64,000 nt of DNA from CALRQJ02 sp943370285 (GTDB lineage Bacteria > Bacteroidota > Bacteroidia > Chitinophagales > Chitinophagaceae): positions 186,001 through 250,000 of the forward strand of contig CALRQJ020000004.1 in assembly GCA_943370285.1 (NCBI GenBank). Direction: 5' to 3'. Shown here piece after piece: positions 9,862-19,209 of this stretch (within the stretch, counting starts at the first letter, position 1; each line of letters begins with the position of its first letter). Position numbers and translations under genes: made by a program. The notes beneath the pieces are model-generated. The model was not told the origin of the DNA, ran no database searches, and saw nothing but the letters and a program-made list of their open reading frames with translations.

Positions 9862-10929
9862 TTAGGCATTCCTATTAATGCAGTTTAAATCTTCAAAAGC
9901 TACTTCAAGTCTTTTGCTAAAGTTTTCTTCAGCTTTGCGTAACCAAACTCTTGGGTCGTAGAATTTCTTATTGGGTTTGTCATCTCCTTCAGGATTGCCC
10001 AATTGACCCTGTAAGTAAGCTTCATTCTTCTTATAGAAATCTTTAATCCCTTCCCAAAAACTCCACTGCAAATCGGTATCAATATTCATTTTAATAGCAC
10101 CATAGCTGATGGCTTCTCTAATTTGATGTTGTGGAGAACCGCTACCACCATGAAATACAAAGTAAACAGGCTTTGGTCCGGTTTGGAATTCTTTTTGAAT
10201 ATATTCCTGACTATTTCTTAAGATTTCTGGTCTTAATTCAACATTGCCGGGCTTGTAAACACCATGAACATTACCAAAAGCAGCAGCAACTGTAAATAAG
10301 TTGCCAACTTTTCCTAATTCAGTGTAAGCATAAGCCACATGCTGTGGTTGGGTGTATAATTTATCGTTTTCAACATCGCTATTATCTACGCCATCTTCTT
10401 CACCACCGGTTACGCCTAATTCAATTTCAATAGCCATTCCTAAAGGTTTCATTCTTTTAAAGAATTCCACTGAAGTGGCAATATTTTCTTCAATTGGCTC
10501 TTCAGACAAGTCGAGCATATGTGAACTAAATAAAGGCTGACCTTTTTCTTTGTAAAATTGTTCGCCGGCATCAATCAAACCGCTAATCCATGGCAACCAT
10601 TTTTTTGCAGCATGGTCTGTATGTAACACAACAGGTACGCCATAATGTTTGGCCACATTATGTACGTGTAACGCACCAGAAATACCACCGGCAATGTTGC
10701 CTTGTAGTTGATCATTGGGCATGCCTTTACCCGCAATAAATTGTGCTCCGCCATTCGAAAACTGAATGATAACAGGAGAATTTACTTTGGCGGCAGTTTC
10801 TAATGTTGCATTGATTGTATTGGTACCAATGGTATTTACAGCAGGTAGTGCAAATCCATTGTTTTTAGCGTCTTGTAATAAGGCTTCTAATTCAGCTCCA
10901 AAAAGTACCCCGGGATTGTATTTTTTCAT
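9862..10929 (-). CDS. fbaA: Class II fructose-bisphosphate aldolase
   Basis: 355 residues, the length of the FbaA (type A) group. This zinc enzyme cleaves fructose-1,6-bisphosphate to DHAP and glyceraldehyde-3-phosphate in glycolysis and makes it in gluconeogenesis. Key motifs are VLHTDHAAKK (zinc His106 and catalytic Asp105), EIELGVTGGEEDGV, and the phosphate-binding FHGGSGSPQHQI. It is the first gene of the leftward group and diverges from the purine operon across 242 bases. Confidence 0.96.
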   Translation of the reverse strand: MKKYNPGVLFGAELEALLQDAKNNGFALPAVNTIGTNTINATLETAAKVNSPVIIQFSNGGAQFIAGKGMPNDQLQGNIAGGISGALHVHNVAKHYGVPVVLHTDHAAKKWLPWISGLIDAGEQFYKEKGQPLFSSHMLDLSEEPIEENIATSVEFFKRMKPLGMAIEIELGVTGGEEDGVDNSDVENDKLYTQPQHVAYAYTELGKVGNLFTVAAAFGNVHGVYKPGNVELRPEILRNSQEYIQKEFQTGPKPVYFVFHGGSGSPQHQIREAISYGAIKMNIDTDLQWSFWEGIKDFYKKNEAYLQGQLGNPEGDDKPNKKFYDPRVWLRKAEENFSKRLEVAFEDLNCINRNA

Positions 10930-11132
10930 TACGTTTTGATTTTAGTTAAAGGGTGATAATTAGTTGGGTTTTGGGGTCGCAATATACAGCATAATTGAAA
11001 ACTGGGGGATGATTGCTGATAGGAATCGGTTTTTACACTAGTAATAATCTCATTTTCAATCTATTAAGCCTAAATAGGTGTGAAACAAAACTGATGGTTT
11101 GTTATATCAATCTCAATGTCTTATTTTTAACA

Positions 11133-11156
11133 ATGCTCCTATTTTTTTGGGAGTAT
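11133..11156 (+). promoter_or_regulatory. Dyad upstream of the purine operon, possible operator
   Basis: ATGCTCC at 11133-11139 pairs with GGAGTAT at 11150-11156 (one G-U) around a T-rich 10-base centre, 15 bases before the guanine deaminase start. It could be an operator or leader hairpin. The rest of the 242-base divergent gap (10930-11171) shows no full promoter match and no gene. Confidence 0.35.
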
Positions 11157-11171
11157 GCTTAAACAAAGAAT

Positions 11172-11651
11172 ATGGATATGATAGGTGATGTAAATTTTAT
11201 GAAGGAAGCCATTAGGCTATCAATTGAAAATGTAACAACCGGAAAAGGTGGTCCCTTTGGGGCTGTGGTGGTAAAAGACGGACAAATTATTGCTCGTGGC
11301 GCTAACGAAGTAACCTTGCACAATGACCCAACTGCTCATGCCGAAGTGGTGGCTATACGCAATGCATGCAAAGTATTAGGTAGTTTTCAATTAAGCGGAT
11401 GCGATATTTATACGAGTTGTGAACCATGCCCCATGTGTTTAGGTGCTATTTATTGGGCAAGGCCCGATAGGTTATTCTATGCTAATACTAAAGAAGATGC
11501 ATCGGCCATTGATTTTGATGACCAATTTATTTATGAAGAAATTGCTCGACCCATTGGTGAACGAAAATTGTTCACCAATCAACTTTTAAGAGAGGAAGCT
11601 TTAGCTGCTTTTACTGCATGGCAAACTTCTATTAATAAAATAGAATACTAA
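11172..11651 (+). CDS. guaD: Guanine deaminase, cytidine-deaminase fold
   Basis: 159 residues. It resembles the small GuaD-type guanine deaminases, which hydrolyse guanine to xanthine and ammonia. The zinc site is HAE (His56, Glu58 as proton shuttle) with PCPMC (Cys86, Cys89). The C-terminal stretch FDDQFIYEEIARP, followed by a helix ending AFTAW, is GuaD-like and not like the tRNA deaminase TadA. Its place as first gene of a xanthine-degrading operon supports guanine as substrate: its product is the substrate of the next gene, which starts 2 bases after this stop. Another nucleobase deaminase activity cannot be excluded. Confidence 0.85.
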   Translation: MDMIGDVNFMKEAIRLSIENVTTGKGGPFGAVVVKDGQIIARGANEVTLHNDPTAHAEVVAIRNACKVLGSFQLSGCDIYTSCEPCPMCLGAIYWARPDRLFYANTKEDASAIDFDDQFIYEEIARPIGERKLFTNQLLREEALAAFTAWQTSINKIEY

Positions 11652-11652
11652 T

Positions 11653-14600
11653 ATGTTGCGATTTATACTGAATGATAAAGAAGTAACTGCTCATCATGAA
11701 TCGGGTAGCACGGTGTTAGATTATGTTCGTTATCATAAACGATTAACGGCTACCAAAACAGGTTGTAGAGAAGGTGATTGTGGTGCTTGTACCATTTTGG
11801 TTGGCAACTTAGACAATGGCAAATTAGTATATCAATCCATGACAGCTTGCCTAATGCCATTGGGTAATGCTTATGGTAAACATATCGTAACGGTAGAAGG
11901 TATTAATATGCCATCAGACAATCCTGCTATACCAACGTTAAGTCCTGTGCAAGCAGCTATGGTGGCTACTAATGGTACACAATGTGGTTTTTGTACACCG
12001 GGTTTTATTATGTCATTAACTGGCTTTGTACTCAACGAACAATCAAAAGATTTCGAATCGGCTATTGCAGCTGTTGATGGAAATATCTGTAGGTGTACAG
12101 GCTACAAATCTATTGAACGAGCAGCTTTATTGTTATCGCAACAACTTGTTGAAAAACCTTCAGAACAAACATTAACATGGTTGGTTGAACATCAATATGT
12201 TCCTGCTTATTTTGCTGCTATCCCTGAACGATTACAAAAACTGCAAGCATCATTAACAGACACACAATTAAAAATTGATGATGGCGCTGATATGATTTTG
12301 GGTGGAGGTACAGATTTGTTGGTTCAAAGACCACATCAAGTAAGAAAAGCAGTAGTACAGCATTTGTTTGATGTTGGCCATTTACAAGGTATTCGAGTAG
12401 AAGATGGGTTATGTTTTATTGGCGCAGCTGCAACTGTTACTGATTTTGCAGCATCTCCTTTTGTTCAAAATTGCTTTCCCAAATTAAAAGAACATATTAA
12501 ATTAGTTTCTTCTACACCCATTCGTAATATGGCTACCCTTGCAGGTAATGTGGTGAATGCATCTCCGATAGGAGATATGAGTATTTTTCTGTTGGCGTTG
12601 GATGCTTCATTAATCTTGAAAAAAAGGAATGGTGACAAACGAACCATTAAGCTGAAAGATTTTTATAAAGGGTACAAATCATTAGACAAATCAGATGATG
12701 AAGTCATTGAAACAATCTGTTTTGCACCGCCAAATGCAAATGGTTCGTTCAATTTCGAAAAAGTTTGTAAGCGAACTTATCTTGATATTGCCAGTGTAAA
12801 TACAGCCTCTTATATTCAACTGAATGATGAAAATAAAATAAGCACTATTCATTTAGCTGCCGGCGGTGTAGCACCATTTCCAAAGTACTTGACTAAGACC
12901 GTTGATTATTTGTTGGGTAAACCAATTAATAATGAAACCATTGCCGCTGCGCAGCAGGTGCTGCAAACCGAAATTGCACCAATTAGCGATGCTAGGGGGA
13001 CAGCAGCATACAAGCGATTGTTGTTGCAACAATTACTCAAAGCTCATTTGTTAAAGGTAGTTTCAGCAGAAGAAAATCAATTAATCAGTAGCGAACAACA
13101 ACCTATTGTCGATTTATCTTTATTGCAAACCACAGCAGGATTTGGTAATGCCGATGCTCCTTTTCATGTTACCGGAAAATCTATTTATGTAGATGATATG
13201 CCAACCATGGAAGGCACATTGTTCGTTAAGGTAGTTGACTCACCCATAGCACATGGAAAGATTAAACATATTGATTACAGTACAGCTGAAAGCGTGGAAG
13301 GGGTAATCAAAATATTTTCATGGAAAGATGTACCCGGTGAAAATCAAATTGGAGGCATCATTCCCGATGAGCCTTTATTGGCAAGTGATGAAGTACATTT
13401 TAGAGGACAGCCTATTTTGTTGATTGCTGCAGAGTCTGAAGATGCTGCAGAAACGGCTTTCAAACTTATACATATAGATATAGAACCTCTGCCGGTTATC
13501 ACCAATCCTAGAGAAGCTTTTCGTCAAGGTAAATTGTTAAGCCCAACAAGGCAATTTAAAATAGGTGATGTAACCACAGCTTTTGCCAATTGTGCTTATG
13601 TTTTTGATGGCAAAACTGAAACAGGTGGTCAAGAACATTTATATCTTGAAACACAAGGTGCTTATGCTCATCCTACAGAACATAATAGTGTTAGAATATA
13701 TTCTTCTACTCAAGGTCCAACAGCAGTTCAAAGAACGGTAGCTAGAGTGCTTGGAGTTGGTATGAATAATGTTGAAGTTGATGTAGCACGTTTAGGCGGT
13801 GGATTTGGCGGCAAAGAAGATCAAGCATCGGGTTGGGGGGCAATGGCTGCATTAGTTGCTTATGTGTTACAGCGTCCGGCAAAATGTATTCCGCATCGTA
13901 TGGAAGATATGCGTATGACGGGTAAACGAAATCCGTACAGTAGTGATTACAAAATCGGATTAGATGAAAACTATAACATACTAGCCTACGAAGTTACATT
14001 TTATCAAAATGGTGGCGCTGCGGCAGATTTATCTCCTGCCATTTTAGAACGAACATTATTTCATTGTACCAATAGTTATAACATTCCCAACGTATTAGCA
14101 ACAGCACATTCTTGCAAAACCAATCTTCCGCCTAATACTGCTTTTAGAGGATTTGGTGGTCCCCAGGGTATGTTTGTAATGGAAGCGGCAATCGATCATG
14201 CGGCTAAACAGTTAGGTGTAGCTGCTAGTTTGATTCAACGCAAAAATATGTTGCAAGATGGCGATGAATTCCCTTATGGTCAAATTGCAGCCCAAGCTGA
14301 AGCAAGGCATTGTTGGGATGAAGCAATGCGGCGCTATGAGTTAGAAAAATTACAGCAGGAGGTTGAGGCATTCAATCAGCAAAAACAATATTTTAAAAAA
14401 GGAATTTCATTAATGCCAATTTGTTTTGGAATTTCTTTTACTAATACGATGATGAACCAAGCTAGGGCATTGGTGCATATTTATTCGGATGGAACTGTTG
14501 GTGTAAGTACCGGTGCGGTAGAAATGGGTCAGGGTGTAAATGCAAAAATGATACAAGTTGCAGCGCATTGTCTAGGCGTAAAGACAAAAAATATTAAACT

Positions 14601-15405
14601 CGAAACTACCAATACAACAAGAGTAGCTAATACATCGCCATCTGCAGCAAGTGCAACGGCAGATTTAAATGGTAAAGCTTTAATGGATGCCTGTGAGCAA
14701 ATCCTTCAACGGTTAAAAGAAGTACTCATTGCTATTCATCAAATTGATATCAACACAACTATCACAATTAAGGATGAAGTAGTTTTTGTTGATGGACAAT
14801 CAATCGACTACTCTTGGAAACAATTGATACAACAGGCTTTCATGCGTCGTATTAATTTAAGTGCAAAAGGGCACTATGCTACGCCGTTAATTCATTTTGA
14901 TAAGACCATCGAAAAAGGTCATCCATTTGCTTATCATGTATACGGCACCGCAATTACTGAAGTAACAGTAGACTGTTTACGAGGAACGTATGAATTGAAT
15001 GCTGTTAAAGTGATGCATGATTTTGGCAGTAGTATGAATCATTCTGTAGATATCGGACAATGTGAAGGAGGTATTGTACAAGGAATTGGTTGGATGACGA
15101 TGGAGGATGTGGTGTACAATGACGATGGAAAATTATTGTCGAATGCATTATCCACTTATAAAATTCCGGATATCTATTCAGTGCCCAAGCAACTAGATAT
15201 TCAGTTTTTACAAACAGTTGGTCATGACTTAGCAATCCTTAAATCAAAAGCTGTTGGTGAACCACCATTGATGTATGGCATTGGTGCTTTTTTTGCTATC
15301 CGAAATGCGATGCTGGCCTTTAATCAAAAAGCTGACATAGCGTATGCTGCACCAATTACACCCGAAAAAGTGTTAATTGGATTGTATCCATCAACAGATA
15401 AATAA
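11653..15405 (+). CDS. xdh: Single-chain xanthine dehydrogenase (2Fe-2S, FAD and molybdopterin domains)
   Basis: 1250 residues. It oxidises hypoxanthine and xanthine to urate. Domain order: plant-type 2Fe-2S cluster (Cys38, Cys43, Cys46, Cys66), second 2Fe-2S helical domain (Cys111, Cys114, Cys146, Cys148; QCGFCTPG and CRCTG), FAD domain (about 190-465, GGGTDLLVQ), then the molybdopterin domain (about 495-1250) with GGGFGGKE, the arginine-bearing AFRGFGGPQG, EMGQGVNAK, and the catalytic Glu1203 in AVGEPP. Many bacteria split this enzyme into XdhA/XdhB or three chains; here one polypeptide carries all domains in the eukaryotic order. XdhC at the operon's end would insert sulfurated cofactor. 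NAD versus another acceptor cannot be decided from the sequence. Confidence 0.95.
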   Translation: MLRFILNDKEVTAHHESGSTVLDYVRYHKRLTATKTGCREGDCGACTILVGNLDNGKLVYQSMTACLMPLGNAYGKHIVTVEGINMPSDNPAIPTLSPVQAAMVATNGTQCGFCTPGFIMSLTGFVLNEQSKDFESAIAAVDGNICRCTGYKSIERAALLLSQQLVEKPSEQTLTWLVEHQYVPAYFAAIPERLQKLQASLTDTQLKIDDGADMILGGGTDLLVQRPHQVRKAVVQHLFDVGHLQGIRVEDGLCFIGAAATVTDFAASPFVQNCFPKLKEHIKLVSSTPIRNMATLAGNVVNASPIGDMSIFLLALDASLILKKRNGDKRTIKLKDFYKGYKSLDKSDDEVIETICFAPPNANGSFNFEKVCKRTYLDIASVNTASYIQLNDENKISTIHLAAGGVAPFPKYLTKTVDYLLGKPINNETIAAAQQVLQTEIAPISDARGTAAYKRLLLQQLLKAHLLKVVSAEENQLISSEQQPIVDLSLLQTTAGFGNADAPFHVTGKSIYVDDMPTMEGTLFVKVVDSPIAHGKIKHIDYSTAESVEGVIKIFSWKDVPGENQIGGIIPDEPLLASDEVHFRGQPILLIAAESEDAAETAFKLIHIDIEPLPVITNPREAFRQGKLLSPTRQFKIGDVTTAFANCAYVFDGKTETGGQEHLYLETQGAYAHPTEHNSVRIYSSTQGPTAVQRTVARVLGVGMNNVEVDVARLGGGFGGKEDQASGWGAMAALVAYVLQRPAKCIPHRMEDMRMTGKRNPYSSDYKIGLDENYNILAYEVTFYQNGGAAADLSPAILERTLFHCTNSYNIPNVLATAHSCKTNLPPNTAFRGFGGPQGMFVMEAAIDHAAKQLGVAASLIQRKNMLQDGDEFPYGQIAAQAEARHCWDEAMRRYELEKLQQEVEAFNQQKQYFKKGISLMPICFGISFTNTMMNQARALVHIYSDGTVGVSTGAVEMGQGVNAKMIQVAAHCLGVKTKNIKLETTNTTRVANTSPSAASATADLNGKALMDACEQILQRLKEVLIAIHQIDINTTITIKDEVVFVDGQSIDYSWKQLIQQAFMRRINLSAKGHYATPLIHFDKTIEKGHPFAYHVYGTAITEVTVDCLRGTYELNAVKVMHDFGSSMNHSVDIGQCEGGIVQGIGWMTMEDVVYNDDGKLLSNALSTYKIPDIYSVPKQLDIQFLQTVGHDLAILKSKAVGEPPLMYGIGAFFAIRNAMLAFNQKADIAYAAPITPEKVLIGLYPSTDK

Positions 15406-15414
15406 TTTTACCTA

Positions 15415-16746
15415 TTGAATAAGTCCATTAAAATATATAGCAATGCATGTTGGATTGAAGGTAAACTTCAGTCGGCAACAATCACCATTAGTGGTACTAC
15501 CATAGCTGCTATTGATTTTTCTAAATTACAAGATGCTGTAGATTATGGTGATGCTATTATTATGCCCGGCATTATTGATGCACATGTGCATGTTAATGAA
15601 CCCGGTAGAACAGATTGGGAAGGTTTTGATACCGCAACACAGGCTGCTGCAGCCGGAGGAATTACAACCATTGTTGATATGCCTTTGAATGCTTCGCCGG
15701 TTACAACAACACTACTAGCTTTTGAAGAAAAATTGGCAGCATCAAAAGATAAGTTGCATGTGAATGTTGGTTTTTATGGTGGACTTATTCCCGGTAATTG
15801 TAGTGAAATTGAAGGTTTGATAGCCGCAGGGGTATTAGGTATTAAATGCTTTCTCACTCACTCAGGTATTGACGAGTTTCCCAATGTAAGGCCAGCGGAT
15901 TTATATGTTGCTATGCCTTTAATTGCAAAACATCAAGTGCCATTACTAGCACACTGCGAATTATCAACAAATGAAGTGTTTCCGGCATTTGAAGAAATGC
16001 CGACAGATTATCAAAACTATCTTGCAAGCAGGCCAAAACAATGGGAGAACGAAGCAATAGATATGATGATTGCATTATGTCAGCAATATGACTGTTCAAC
16101 GCATATCGTTCATGTTTCTTCTGCAGAAGCTTTGCGAAGCATAGCAGAAGCCAAAGCACTAGGATTGCCGTTAACGGCAGAAACTTGTCCGCATTATATT
16201 TTATTTGATGCCGAATCTATTCCGGACGGTGCTACCATTTACAAATGTGCACCACCCATCAGAGCTGCTACTAATAATGAACAATTAAAGTTAGCATTAG
16301 CTGATGGTGTACTCGATTTTTTAGCTACCGATCATTCACCAGCCCCTCCTGACTTAAAAGAAATTGCCTCAGGTAATTTCAAAAAAGCATGGGGAGGTAT
16401 TGCCGGCTTACAATTTTTATTACCTGCATCGTTTACTGCCTTAAAAGATACCTTATCTATAGAAGCATTCATACCATTGTTAACTTCGGCACCTGCTCGT
16501 TTTTTGGGTGTTGACAATCGAAAAGGTAAGTTAGCTGTTGGCTTCGATGCTGATATCACTATTTGGAATCCTGCTGCATCTTTTACATTAAATGAATCAC
16601 ATGTATTTCATCGACATAGACTAAATCCTTATATTGGTAAACAATTATTTGGTATAGTTCAGCAAACAATTGTAAACGGGATAACGGTTTTTCATCATCA
16701 ACAAATCATCCAAAAAAACGTAGGGCAATGGCTTTTGAAAAAGTAA
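15415..16746 (+). CDS. allB: Allantoinase (TTG start)
   Basis: 443 residues, amidohydrolase superfamily. It opens the hydantoin ring of allantoin to give allantoate. The binuclear metal site is complete: DAHVHVNEPG (His57, His59), carboxylated lysine candidate Lys144 (GIKCFLTHSG), His180 (AHCE), His233 region (HIVHVSS), and Asp306 (ATDHSPAPP). Length and motifs separate it from dihydroorotase and hydantoinase, and allantoicase follows directly. TTG at 15415 is the start that gives the expected N-terminus; there is no better ATG. The 3' end overlaps the next gene by 19 bases, suggesting translational coupling. Confidence 0.93.
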   Translation: MNKSIKIYSNACWIEGKLQSATITISGTTIAAIDFSKLQDAVDYGDAIIMPGIIDAHVHVNEPGRTDWEGFDTATQAAAAGGITTIVDMPLNASPVTTTLLAFEEKLAASKDKLHVNVGFYGGLIPGNCSEIEGLIAAGVLGIKCFLTHSGIDEFPNVRPADLYVAMPLIAKHQVPLLAHCELSTNEVFPAFEEMPTDYQNYLASRPKQWENEAIDMMIALCQQYDCSTHIVHVSSAEALRSIAEAKALGLPLTAETCPHYILFDAESIPDGATIYKCAPPIRAATNNEQLKLALADGVLDFLATDHSPAPPDLKEIASGNFKKAWGGIAGLQFLLPASFTALKDTLSIEAFIPLLTSAPARFLGVDNRKGKLAVGFDADITIWNPAASFTLNESHVFHRHRLNPYIGKQLFGIVQQTIVNGITVFHHQQIIQKNVGQWLLKK

Positions 16747-17744
16747 AAGAAATAATAAAAATCGCACCGGAGTTTACACAATTGACTGATGTAGCAGCTG
16801 AAAGATTAGGTGGTAAAGTGCTTTATGCTACTGATGATTTTTTTGCAGAAAAAGAAAATCTGATTAAGTCGGGTAGAGGAATTTTTAGCACCGATAAATA
16901 TACCGACCGTGGTAAATGGATGGATGGTTGGGAGAGTAGAAGAAAAAGAGTGCCCGGACATGATTGGGCGGTCATTCAATTGGCTACCTCCGCTAGTATT
17001 TATGGGTTTGATATTGATACCAATTTCTTTTTAGGCAATCATCCGCCGCATGCTTCTGTAGAAGCAATTTATCTAAAGGATAATTCGACCATTACAGATT
17101 GGGATAGTTTGCCTTGGGTTGAAGTATTACCGAAGTCTCCACTTGATGCCGGCTCACAAAATTTTTATACTTGTACGGGTCTTAGCACATTTACGCATCT
17201 TAGATTACATATATTTCCCGATGGTGGTGTTGCAAGGTTCAGAGCATATGGAAAGGTTATAAAAGATTGGTCTGCAGTTGCTGCTAATGATATTGTTGAT
17301 TTAGCCGCAGCAATTAATGGTGCACAAGCTATTGCTTGTAATGATATGTTTTTTAGTGCTATGAGTAATTTAATCATGCCCGGCAGAGGTGTAAATATGG
17401 GTGATGGCTGGGAAACGAAACGTAATCGAACACCTAATAACAGAGATTGGGTAGTGGTAAAATTGGCTACAGCCGGCAATATAAAAAAAGCAGTAGTAGA
17501 TACCTGTCATTTCAAAGGTAACTATCCTGATACTTGTTCTATTGAAGCCATACAAGCTGAAAATGATACAATCGCCTTAGATTCAAATACATCTTGGCAA
17601 ACTATTTTACCACAGCAAAAATTAGCTGCTGATGCAATTCATGAATTTGACATTAATAGCGATAGTACCTATACACATATTAGATTAAATATTTTTCCCG
17701 ATGGAGGTATTAGTAGGTTAAGATTATGGGGTAATAAAGCGTAA
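16728..17744 (+). CDS. alc: Allantoicase
   Basis: 338 residues made of two homologous jelly-roll repeats, as in known allantoicases. It hydrolyses allantoate to ureidoglycolate and urea. Repeat 1 (about 1-165) and repeat 2 (about 180-335) share the motifs GDGWETKRNR/MDGWESRRKR, DWVVVKLA/DWAVIQLA, and TH-RL-IFPDGG near their ends. The start overlaps the allantoinase 3' end, and the stop is 2 bases before the next start. The choice of allantoicase means one urea leaves here and ureidoglycolate must be handled by another enzyme. Confidence 0.94.
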   Translation: MAFEKVKEIIKIAPEFTQLTDVAAERLGGKVLYATDDFFAEKENLIKSGRGIFSTDKYTDRGKWMDGWESRRKRVPGHDWAVIQLATSASIYGFDIDTNFFLGNHPPHASVEAIYLKDNSTITDWDSLPWVEVLPKSPLDAGSQNFYTCTGLSTFTHLRLHIFPDGGVARFRAYGKVIKDWSAVAANDIVDLAAAINGAQAIACNDMFFSAMSNLIMPGRGVNMGDGWETKRNRTPNNRDWVVVKLATAGNIKKAVVDTCHFKGNYPDTCSIEAIQAENDTIALDSNTSWQTILPQQKLAADAIHEFDINSDSTYTHIRLNIFPDGGISRLRLWGNKA

Positions 17745-17746
17745 AT

Positions 17747-19165
17747 ATGGCTGCACTATTACTTACCATATTAACTATTGTTTTCTTTATGCTCAGCGTA
17801 ATGAGCCATCGATTGCGGTTAGCTGAAAAACTCCATCAACAAGAGTGTGAGGATATCGAAACACCTTTAGTTGAAAGGCAGCGACAAAGATTAATCACTA
17901 CACAAGGTTTTGTATACACCGCAATTGTTTTGACAGTGCTTACTATGATTGCGGCTATTTATCTAGCTGTAAAAGGAACCGTGTATGAAGGGCATTTGAT
18001 GGAGTGGATGAATATTGTAATTCGACTCATGCATATCACCTTTGGGATTGCATGGATTGGTGCTTCTTTTTATTTTGTATTCTTAGAAAATGCGCTGAAT
18101 AGAACAAAGAATGTTCGAGATGAATTAGCCGGAAATTTATGGGCAGTACATGGCGGTGGCTTTTACTATTTAGAAAAATATAAAGTAGCGCCTACAACTA
18201 TTCCTAAAGATTTACATTGGTTTAAATACGAGGCTTATTTTACTTGGTTATCCGGGTTTAGTTTATTGTTTGTGGTATACTATTTTAATGCAGCCGCATT
18301 ATTAATCGATAATAATGTAATGGCTTTATCAGCGTGGGCTGCCATCAGTATTGGTATTGGTTCTTTTGTAGTAGGTTGGTTAGTTTATGATTTACTATGC
18401 AAATCTCCACTTATAAAACATAATCATTTATTTATAATTGTCGGATTGCTCATCCTTACAGGATTTGCATACGGTTACACTCAATTTTTTAGTGCCAGAG
18501 CTGCTTATATTCACTTTGGCGCAATGTTGGGTACATTAATGGCAGCGAATGTTTTTTTTGTAATTATACCGGCACAAAAGGCAATGGTAAAAGCTGCCAA
18601 AGAAGGCAAGCCTTTAAATCCTATACTAGGTAAAAATGCCGGTTTACGTTCCTTGCATAATAATTACTTTACCCTGCCGGTGTTGTTTGTAATGATTAGC
18701 AACCACTTCCCCAGTACGTTTGGGTATGAGTTTCCATGGCTATTATTAATCATTATTACTTTAGGTACTGCAGGGGTAAAGCATTATTTAAACTTAAAAG
18801 AAAAAGGTCAGTTGAGTGTTTGGGTATTGCCCATAGCTGTACTAGTTTTATTAAGTGCGGCATATATTTCTGCACCACAGCCACCCGGACAATGCAATAC
18901 TACTATTGCTTTTGAGGATGTAAATAAAATCATTCAAAAACGTTGTGTTAGTTGTCATTCAGCTACACCAACCGATGATGTATATACTACTCCGCCAAAT
19001 GGTGTTGTGTACGATACGCCAGATGATATTGTTCGTAAAAAAGATTTAATCATGCAGCGAGTAGTAGTTACTAAAACAATGCCGCAAAATAATAAAACAG
19101 GTATTACACCTAAAGAAAGAGAAATCATTCGTTGTTGGATTGAACAAGGTGCTAGGATAAAATAA
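17747..19165 (+). CDS. puuD: Membrane urate hydroxylase PuuD with C-terminal cytochrome c domain
   Basis: 472 residues. The N-terminal about 375 residues contain roughly eight membrane helices of the urate-oxidase N-terminal (PuuD) family, including MEWMNIVIRLMHITFGIAWIGASFYFVFLENA and NNYFTLPVLFVMISNH. A soluble tail carries one haem c motif, CVSCH (Cys400, Cys403, His404), with a downstream Met in TMPQN as likely axial ligand. PuuD oxidises urate to 5-hydroxyisourate without making H2O2 and passes electrons through its cytochrome into the respiratory chain. Its product is the substrate of the next gene. No soluble uricase (UOX, HpxO) is present, so this is the operon's urate-oxidising step. 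Confidence 0.93.
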   Translation: MAALLLTILTIVFFMLSVMSHRLRLAEKLHQQECEDIETPLVERQRQRLITTQGFVYTAIVLTVLTMIAAIYLAVKGTVYEGHLMEWMNIVIRLMHITFGIAWIGASFYFVFLENALNRTKNVRDELAGNLWAVHGGGFYYLEKYKVAPTTIPKDLHWFKYEAYFTWLSGFSLLFVVYYFNAAALLIDNNVMALSAWAAISIGIGSFVVGWLVYDLLCKSPLIKHNHLFIIVGLLILTGFAYGYTQFFSARAAYIHFGAMLGTLMAANVFFVIIPAQKAMVKAAKEGKPLNPILGKNAGLRSLHNNYFTLPVLFVMISNHFPSTFGYEFPWLLLIIITLGTAGVKHYLNLKEKGQLSVWVLPIAVLVLLSAAYISAPQPPGQCNTTIAFEDVNKIIQKRCVSCHSATPTDDVYTTPPNGVVYDTPDDIVRKKDLIMQRVVVTKTMPQNNKTGITPKEREIIRCWIEQGARIK

Positions 19166-19209
19166 TCAATACTAGCAACTTTAAAATACATTACGCTAAA
19201 CAGGAAAGT

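Noticed and set aside
11172..11651. tRNA adenosine deaminase TadA
   Set aside because: The zinc motif is shared, but the C-terminal region and the position before xanthine dehydrogenase fit guanine deaminase better.
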